Origin: Syntrophobacterales bacterium Delta_02
GTDB taxonomy: Bacteria > Desulfobacterota > Syntrophorhabdia > Syntrophorhabdales > Syntrophorhabdaceae
Direction: 5' to 3'
Length of the DNA: 37,923 bases
NCBI GenBank assembly: GCA_001603955.1
Contig: LVAA01000049.1
Span: forward strand, 1-37,923
The notes beneath the pieces are model-generated. The model searched no databases, was not told where the DNA came from, and worked only from the letters and a program-made list of their open reading frames with translations. The position numbers and the translations under genes are program-made. Shown here in pieces: positions 33,249 to 37,923 of the stretch; the stretch's first letter is position 1, and every line of letters starts with the position of its first letter.

Positions 33249-36200
33249 ATCCTGACGACCTCCCCGTCATCGAGGTACAGAAGGAAGCCTCTTACTTCCC
33301 CTTCGGGATAAATCCCGGAAAGCAACTCCCCGTAATGCTTAACCTGTTCGACATGGGCCTCGGAGCGGATCTCCCCGGTCTTGTAATCTATGACCTCCAC
33401 CACGCCGGGCCTTATGATGACCCGGTCCATCTTGAAGGTCTTGCCCCTCGCGTCCACTATCTCCTTCTCATTGTAGAAGGCGACGCCAGGCCCCGTCTCG
33501 AAGAAGGGGCGGAAGCGGGGGTTCAGGAAGAAGGCCATCAGTGACCGCTCGACCTCGGGGGCCGCATCGGCTATGCCTTCATGGATCGCGGCGGCCCTGG
33601 CGACGGACGCGATGGTCTCGTCGTCAACGGGCAGGGACTTGATGAAGGAGAGTGCCCGGTGTATAGCGTCACCCTTTTTCCGCGCCCTGACGGCGTGGCG
33701 TGAGAGTTTCCCCGGGTCGGATATGCCGCCTTTGAGCTTCAGGGCCCATCCCGCCTCGCCGGTGAAATCGCTGAAGGGAGCCGGCGGCTCCTGCCCCGGG
33801 GGGACGGCATCCGCGCCCCGTGGGGCCGTCACCCTCGCCTGCCCCAGGACTATCGCCTTATCGTTCGCGAAGGGCCTGAAAGCCTCCGTCCGGAATATAT
33901 GGTCTATGAGGTGGTTCCTCTGTCTCTTCCTGTCGGTGAGAAGGATGTACAGTTCCTCCTCGGCCCGGGTAAAGGCGACATACAGGTTGTTGAGCTCGTC
34001 GGCGAGGTATTCCCGTTCTTTACTGCGGTACAGGGCGGCGAGCTCCGGCGACGCTTCGGTATACTCCTTCTTCAGGTGGAACAGCTTCAACCCTTCGTCG
34101 TCGGACTGGAAGTGCCGTTGCTTGTCCCGTCCCGACGAGGAAGAGAAGGATGTCAATGTCACGAAGGGAAGGATGACGACGGGGAACTGAAGTCCCTTTG
34201 CCTTGTGTATCGTGAGCACCCTCACGGCGTTGAGCGAGTCCGGGGTACGCAGGAGAAAGGCCTTGTCGTCGTCGGAGGTGCCGTACGAGGCGCCCTGGGA
34301 GGCCTCTTCCAGAGAATCGATGAACCCGGTGAGGCTGCTCATGTCGGAGCGCTCCCTTTCCTTGACCAGTTCCAGGAAATGCAGGAGATAAGGTGCATCG
34401 TCGGGGAAACGGGCAAGCACCTCCCAGTGCCTGTAGAAGTTGACGACCAGGTCGTAAAGGGGAAGATAGCCCACCCGGGACAGGAAACCGGCGAACTCCT
34501 TTTCGAAGACCTCCCCGTGATCGGACTTGAATTGAAGGTACAGGAACTCGTCCTTGCCCGAGAGATATCCTGTCGAGAGCCACTCGGACATTGGGGCCCC
34601 TCCGGCGGTGTTCCGGGCGGCGAATATCCGTCCCGTTATGAATGACGCGAAGGAAAGGTCGTCATCCGGTTTGTCCAGGAACCTGAGAAAACAGATGATC
34701 TCCCTGATGAGGGGGTTATTCCTGATGCTGACGGTATGTTCCGACTCCACGCTGAGTCCCATGGACAGAAGGATGGCGACGACGGCCGCGGCCTCCTCCC
34801 GTGTTCTCACCAGGACAGCGAGGTCGCTCTGGCGAAAGACACCCCGGGCCAGTATCCCCTGGACAAGAACCCTGAGCCTTGCCTCGACGAGTTCGCGGGC
34901 CTCACCGCTCGTATAGGTGTTCCCGCCGTTCTCGTCTTCTCCCTCCGCGGTGAGCCGTTCGATGGACACCAGACCCATGGCGGCCTTCGATTCCAGGAAG
35001 AGCTGGCGTGATGTCCGGTAGGGCTTTACCGTTTCCTCCACGGCCTCCGGCGGGTGCCCGGAGAGGACCGATCCCGCGAGGACGGCAATGCCCTTCTCGT
35101 CGAAGACCGTGTTGTTGAACGTGACGATGTGTTCCATGCTGCGGTAGTTCGTGTCAAGGTCGAGCTCTTCCACCCGGTAATGGTCCCGGTATCGTTCGGC
35201 TATCTCGTCGACAAGCTCCGGCCGTCCCCCTCGCCAGCGGTATATCGCCTGTTTCCTGTCGCCCACCAGGAAAAGACTCCCGCCGCGGCTTAAGGCCTCA
35301 TCCGCGAGGACCTCGATGTTCTTCCATTGCAGGAGGCTTGTATCCTGGAACTCGTCGAGAAGGAAATGAACGTACCGTTCCGAAAGGGTGTAGTAGATCT
35401 CGGGGACGAAATCCGTGCGGGTGACAATATCCTGGAGGAGGCGGTTGAGCTCCTCGATGGGGATGATGCGCCTGTAGTGAGTCACCTCCCGCCGGAACAC
35501 CTCTTTGAAAAAACCGTAGACCTGAAGGTAGGGGATGTACTTCGACACCGCCAGGGCCCCGGCATAGAGCCGGCGCAGCCTGGTCACAGCACCCCAGAGC
35601 TCCCTCTCCTCCGGGCCGGGGGGGTGGCTCCCCTTTTTCAGGCAATCCTCCAGGGAGCGCTGGAAGTAAACGCTCGGCGCAAGAGGGTTGCCGCGGGGAT
35701 CGGCGCATCGTTCAAGGGCCTTGAGAACGTTGGACAGCGGTTTCACGCCGGTGTCCGCCGTGAGGGCCGCGAGGAGACGGGACGCGTTGCCGGCCATGGT
35801 CCTGCGCAGGTCCCCGGCACCGGCATGCGTTCCACCGGCGGGCATGAGGAACTCCCTGTTCTCCTTCGTCTCTTCATTCCAGAGGGATGAAATGGCGGTC
35901 TTGAGGAGTTCCCGGGGGACCCAGCCCGTGCGGTCGCCCTCGAGCTCAATATAGTTCTCGAGGAAGGCGTCGAAGATGACCTGTGCCCGTCCGTCCTCCC
36001 CCGTTCTTTGCAGGCATTCCCTGAGGGCCAGGTCGATGAGCTCCTTTGTTTCCGTGGACACCTCGAAATCCGGCGGCAGGTTGAGCTGCATCGCGGACGC
36101 CTTGAGTGTGAGGTTCACGAAACTGTCGATGGTGCCGACGTTGAAGTGTCCGAAATCCTTGAGCAGTTCCGTGAACCGCCGGTCCATCGCGCTCATGAGG

Positions 36201-36604
36201 TAGTCCCTGACCTTCCGCGCCTTCCCGTGGTCGTCTCCGGTCCGGAGGGCAGGATCCGCGTCCCCCTCCGGCAGGGGGGCATCGGGCAGGACCGTCGTAA
36301 TTCCCTTCATGATCGTATCGAGGGGCTTGAGGGGTGAGTTCTCGAAGGAGAGATCGAGGATTATGCGTTTCATCCAGTTGAGGATGCGGGTGCGCATCTC
36401 CTGCGCCGCCTTGTTGGTGAAGGTGATGGCGACGATATTCGACATGCGCGTGGGGAGGGCGGCATCTGCCAGCGCGCCGGAAAGGAGGACCTTCAGGTAA
36501 TGTTCGGCAAGGCGGTACGTCTTGCCCGAGCCGGCGGAGGACCGGACGGTGGTGATCTGCGGAATCGTGTCGGTTTTTCTGTTATCGGTCATGGACGGCT
36601 TCAA
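33245..36604 (-). CDS. addA: AddA-like UvrD-family helicase-nuclease
   Basis: 1119 residues if TTG 36602-36604 is used (AGGG 6 nt upstream), or 1115 from ATG 36592. Helicase motifs: Walker A RSSAGSGKTYRL (Lys28), Ia NIVAITFTNKAAQEM, Walker B VHFLLDEFQDTS, motif III FLVGDRKQAIYRWRGG, motif IV LDTNYRSMEHI, motif V LTIHKAKGLQFPVV and motif VI LYVAFTRAEEELY. The C-terminal nuclease has AIHRAL, MDRVIIRPG and VEVIDYKTGEI. With AddB it forms the end-resecting helicase-nuclease that replaces RecBCD in many bacteria. It is first in the addA-addB operon. The 206-nt gap 36605-36810 holds no further gene that I can see. Confidence 0.93.
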   Translation of the reverse strand: MKPSMTDNRKTDTIPQITTVRSSAGSGKTYRLAEHYLKVLLSGALADAALPTRMSNIVAITFTNKAAQEMRTRILNWMKRIILDLSFENSPLKPLDTIMKGITTVLPDAPLPEGDADPALRTGDDHGKARKVRDYLMSAMDRRFTELLKDFGHFNVGTIDSFVNLTLKASAMQLNLPPDFEVSTETKELIDLALRECLQRTGEDGRAQVIFDAFLENYIELEGDRTGWVPRELLKTAISSLWNEETKENREFLMPAGGTHAGAGDLRRTMAGNASRLLAALTADTGVKPLSNVLKALERCADPRGNPLAPSVYFQRSLEDCLKKGSHPPGPEERELWGAVTRLRRLYAGALAVSKYIPYLQVYGFFKEVFRREVTHYRRIIPIEELNRLLQDIVTRTDFVPEIYYTLSERYVHFLLDEFQDTSLLQWKNIEVLADEALSRGGSLFLVGDRKQAIYRWRGGRPELVDEIAERYRDHYRVEELDLDTNYRSMEHIVTFNNTVFDEKGIAVLAGSVLSGHPPEAVEETVKPYRTSRQLFLESKAAMGLVSIERLTAEGEDENGGNTYTSGEARELVEARLRVLVQGILARGVFRQSDLAVLVRTREEAAAVVAILLSMGLSVESEHTVSIRNNPLIREIICFLRFLDKPDDDLSFASFITGRIFAARNTAGGAPMSEWLSTGYLSGKDEFLYLQFKSDHGEVFEKEFAGFLSRVGYLPLYDLVVNFYRHWEVLARFPDDAPYLLHFLELVKERERSDMSSLTGFIDSLEEASQGASYGTSDDDKAFLLRTPDSLNAVRVLTIHKAKGLQFPVVILPFVTLTSFSSSSGRDKQRHFQSDDEGLKLFHLKKEYTEASPELAALYRSKEREYLADELNNLYVAFTRAEEELYILLTDRKRQRNHLIDHIFRTEAFRPFANDKAIVLGQARVTAPRGADAVPPGQEPPAPFSDFTGEAGWALKLKGGISDPGKLSRHAVRARKKGDAIHRALSFIKSLPVDDETIASVARAAAIHEGIADAAPEVERSLMAFFLNPRFRPFFETGPGVAFYNEKEIVDARGKTFKMDRVIIRPGVVEVIDYKTGEIRSEAHVEQVKHYGELLSGIYPEGEVRGFLLYLDDGEVVRI

Positions 36605-36810
36605 GGGTGACCCTGTCCGTTGCCGTTGGTGACGATCCTGTCCGGACCGGTATGGATCCCCGCATGCCCCTGTTAGAGTGAACGCTTGCAGTGAAGGATA
36701 TCACACGGCTTTTCGGGATGTCAAAACCAGAAAGGGGTTCCGGGGTGCGGCGAGGGGGAAAACGTATGCCGGGGTGTGAAGAAGGAGGGCCGGTCCATGC
36801 ATTGCCGGGA

Positions 36811-37707
36811 TCAATGAACGGTCTCGTCGGGCCTGCTCACGAGCATGTTGATAAAACAGGTCGCGGTTCTCGACAGGTCATTCCTGTTGAGGAAGACGAT
36901 ATAGGCATCCATCGAGAGTTTCACGTCACTTATCGTCAACTCTTTCAGCACCCCTTGCGCCAGTTCGTTCCGCACAACGGGTTCAACGATGAACGAGGCG
37001 CCTTCCCCTCTCTTGATCAATTCCTTGGTGAATTCGAGGTTGCTTGCTTCATAGAGCACGGTTGGCGCCAGCCCCTTGTTCCTGAACGCCTCCATGACGA
37101 TTTTTCTTGTCCCGGACCCCTCCTCCCTCATGATCAGGGGGATCCTCGAGACTTCCCTGAGGGTGACAGCTTCCATTTTGGCCAAAGGGTGTTCGGGTGA
37201 AATGACGAGAAGGACGTTCTCTTTCCGGAAGATGATGCTGTTGAGGAATTTGGGATCCTCGTCACTGGCCACGATGGCGAGTTCGTTCTTCATATGAAGA
37301 AGGCTCTGCATCATCTCCATCGAACTCCCTTCGCCGAGGTGGATGCTGATGCCCGGGTAAAGGGCATGGAACATGGAAATGTAGTTGGGCATGAGGAAGC
37401 GCGCGTATGTCTTCGTCGTCCCGATGTGCAGGGTGCCCGTCTGAACTTTTCTTATCCTGTCAAGGGCTTGTTCGGCCTCATTCTCGAGTTGAAAGATCTT
37501 TTGCGCGTAATTGAAAAGCATCTGACCTGCTTCGGTGAGGTGGATCCTCCTCCCCACCTTGGTAAAGAGCCTGAGGCGCGTTATGGCCTCCAGCTGCTTG
37601 ATCTGGGAAGAGACGGCGGGCTGGCTTACGCAAAGATGTTCCGCGGCCCTGGTGAAGCTGTGCTGTTTGGCTGATTCGTAGAATATTCTCAACTGGTTGA
37701 GGTTCAT
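36811..37707 (-). CDS. LysR-type transcriptional regulator
   Basis: 298 residues from ATG 37705-37707; two in-frame GTG codons just upstream are part of the probable ribosome site (AGGGTGG). The winged helix-turn-helix is at 1-60 (MNLNQLRIFYESAKQHSFTR, then LCVSQPAVSSQIKQLE), a linker helix at 60-85, and a periplasmic-binding-protein-like effector domain at 90-298 (GTLHIGTTKTYARFLMPNYI, LAIVASDEDP, IMREEGSGTRK). The GTLHIG and MREEGSGTR patterns resemble the CbbR/CysB-like group. The target gene probably lies beyond the right edge, divergent; it is not visible. A dyad with T-N11-A geometry lies 190 nt upstream. Confidence 0.93.
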   Translation of the reverse strand: MNLNQLRIFYESAKQHSFTRAAEHLCVSQPAVSSQIKQLEAITRLRLFTKVGRRIHLTEAGQMLFNYAQKIFQLENEAEQALDRIRKVQTGTLHIGTTKTYARFLMPNYISMFHALYPGISIHLGEGSSMEMMQSLLHMKNELAIVASDEDPKFLNSIIFRKENVLLVISPEHPLAKMEAVTLREVSRIPLIMREEGSGTRKIVMEAFRNKGLAPTVLYEASNLEFTKELIKRGEGASFIVEPVVRNELAQGVLKELTISDVKLSMDAYIVFLNRNDLSRTATCFINMLVSRPDETVH

Positions 37708-37895
37708 GACCACCACCCTGTGTTTTCTGCCGCGAGGCGGAAGAGGAACATTCTTCAGCTCTCAGCCGATCGGTGTACGTCCGCCCGTTCGGGATCGCTC
37801 CAGGGGCCGGTGATCTCAGGAAAAGTTGTTCGCAACGTCAGTGCTTGATGTCTGTTCGCTGCGGGCGGCAACCTCTGTTGGAGACTATAAGAACA

Positions 37896-37923
37896 AGTAT
37901 ACATAAGTTTTACTTATGTGCAA
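37896..37923 (-). promoter_or_regulatory. LysR-type operator dyad within a minus-strand promoter
   Basis: ACATAAG (37901-37907) and CTTATGT (37913-37919) form a perfect 7-bp dyad with T-N11-A spacing (37904 and 37916), typical of LysR-type regulator sites. On the minus strand, TTGCAC (37918-37923) and TATACT (37896-37901) 16 nt apart form a possible promoter, so the dyad lies between its boxes. A further ATAAG half-site occurs at 37887-37891. Confidence 0.5.

Noticed and set aside
36605..36810. Direct repeat CCGGGGTG and GC-rich stretch after the LysR gene as a terminator
   Set aside because: No proper stem followed by a T tract is present; the repeat is short enough to be chance.

Overview
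The window comes from a GC-rich diderm (Gram-negative) bacterium. The Bam/LPS block fabZ-lpxD-skp-bamA has the usual order. Chaperone-usher genes, a TonB-dependent receptor and a YfiR-type periplasmic regulator confirm an outer membrane. Heavy use of AGG arginine codons, frequent GTG/TTG starts, a spore-coat-U type chaperone-usher cluster and a GerMN protein suggest a Desulfobacterota/deltaproteobacterial lineage, perhaps a syntrophic anaerobe. This placement is an inference from style and gene content; no 16S gene or other diagnostic marker is present.

Layout. (1) 1-6865, minus strand: an envelope operon read as glycosyltransferase, tandem kinase-like protein, bamA, skp, lpxD, fabZ, lpxA (cut by the window edge), with a strong sigma70 promoter at 6902-6930. 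(2) 6974-10062, minus: a tight four-gene operon of a methylthioadenosine-type nucleoside phosphorylase, an amidohydrolase deaminase, a Mut7-C RNase and endonuclease III, with its own promoter. (3) 10133-14288, minus: an archaic-type chaperone-usher pilus/coat operon (SCPU pilin, chaperone, usher, second SCPU protein). None of its genes starts with ATG, and the first gene's Shine-Dalgarno sequence can be paired in a hairpin. (4) 14528-16531, minus: ligA. (5) 16750-21698, plus: TonB-dependent receptor, YfiR family protein and hybrid histidine kinase, which look like one trans-envelope signalling unit. (6) 21982-26872, plus: secD, secF and an unfamiliar HD / P-loop NTPase / HEAT-like protein. (7) 27059-30245, minus: tatD, cysteine hydrolase, GerMN protein, serS. 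(8) 30426-36604, minus: addA-addB recombination nuclease. (9) 36811-37707, minus: a LysR-type regulator with a dyad in its own promoter.

Most genes are ordinary housekeeping genes. The points that most deserve a second look are: the HD-NTPase-HEAT protein downstream of secDF; the receptor-YfiR-kinase module; the protein with two LPS-kinase-like domains in the bamA operon; RNA hairpins and non-ATG starts in the chaperone-usher operon; and three intergenic tracts (after the hybrid kinase, between the HD-NTPase gene and serS, and between addB and tatD) built of short degenerate repeats related to TTCAAG/CTTGAA, two of which form long imperfect inverted repeats. No tRNA, rRNA, CRISPR array, transposase or prophage gene was seen. 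No gap between genes exceeds 300 bases.
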